7,053 bases of DNA from Nitrospinaceae bacterium (lineage in GTDB: Bacteria; Nitrospinota; Nitrospinia; Nitrospinales; VA-1). Position numbers and translations under genes: made by a program. Where the stretch lies: assembly GCA_029261435.1 (NCBI GenBank), contig JAJDBI010000281.1, forward strand, positions 1 to 7,053, given 5' to 3'. Under the pieces are notes generated by a model. The model did not search any database, was not told where the DNA came from, and saw only the letters and a program-made list of their open reading frames with translations. Positions 6,998 through 7,053 of the stretch are shown piece after piece (the stretch's first letter is position 1; the number at the start of each line of letters is the position of its first letter).

Positions 6998-7053
6998 TTA
7001 GTGAATCAACCCACTATAAGCAGCGCCTAATAGTAATGCCGATACTGCAACAA
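6998..7053 (-). CDS. C-terminal end of a hydrophobic membrane protein, possibly DabB (5' partial)
   Basis: Read leftward from 7051, one frame gives VAVSALLLGAAYSGLIH and stops at TAA (7000-6998). The other two frames stop earlier. The stretch is hydrophobic enough for the end of a transmembrane helix. It ends 46 bases before dabA on the same strand, where operons of this kind often carry the NuoL/MrpA-like proton-conducting partner dabB. The fragment is too short to show the family, and its end does not match a DabB C-terminus that I recognise, so this identity is inferred from position only. Confidence 0.5.
   Translation of the reverse strand, partial: VAVSALLLGAAYSGLIH

Noticed and set aside
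1..7053. CRISPR arrays, tRNA or rRNA genes, insertion sequences, phage genes
   Set aside because: No regular spaced repeats, cloverleaf or rRNA motifs, transposase motifs or terminal inverted repeats were seen on either strand by eye.

Overview
The window looks like part of a chromosome of a chemolithoautotrophic bacterium of moderate GC content. It carries a respiratory multi-heme cytochrome pointing right and an inorganic-carbon uptake module (DabA plus a PII-like protein) pointing left. A cytochrome c domain fused to an ethylbenzene-dehydrogenase-type heme b domain, together with a long-form DabA (DUF2309), would fit a nitrite oxidiser such as a Nitrospinota or Nitrospirota member. This assignment is inference from gene content; there is no rRNA or other marker gene here.

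Layout, left to right. (1) Positions 1-1316, + strand: the 3' part of a cytochrome gene, cut by the left edge. It has the end of one cytochrome c domain, a complete second one (CARCH) and a C-terminal heme b-binding domain like the gamma subunits of DMSO-reductase-family enzymes. (2) Positions 1317-1507: intergenic, with a possible promoter and a good ribosome binding site for the next gene. (3) Positions 1508-3115, + strand: a six-repeat NHL-type beta-propeller protein with very acidic ends and no visible signal peptide, followed by a strong intrinsic terminator at 3141-3179. (4) Positions 3180-3327: intergenic, holding a short direct repeat and an 11-codon ORF behind a strong Shine-Dalgarno. 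(5) Positions 3328-3660, - strand: a small PII-like protein with a histidine-rich loop. (6) Positions 3691-6951, - strand: DabA, with all four expected zinc-site residues. (7) Positions 6998-7053, - strand: the last 17 codons of a hydrophobic protein, probably the membrane partner of DabA.

The minus-strand genes are tightly spaced (30 and 46 bases apart) and probably form one operon, read membrane protein, dabA, PII-like gene. In known DAB systems DabA is a cytoplasmic, beta-carbonic-anhydrase-like subunit that works with a membrane subunit of the NuoL/MrpA type to convert CO2 to bicarbonate one way, driven by the cation gradient. The PII-like protein is the likely regulator. The rightward genes may be unrelated to this module. 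The cytochrome would belong to the electron-transfer chain that builds the proton gradient, and the role of the NHL protein is unknown.
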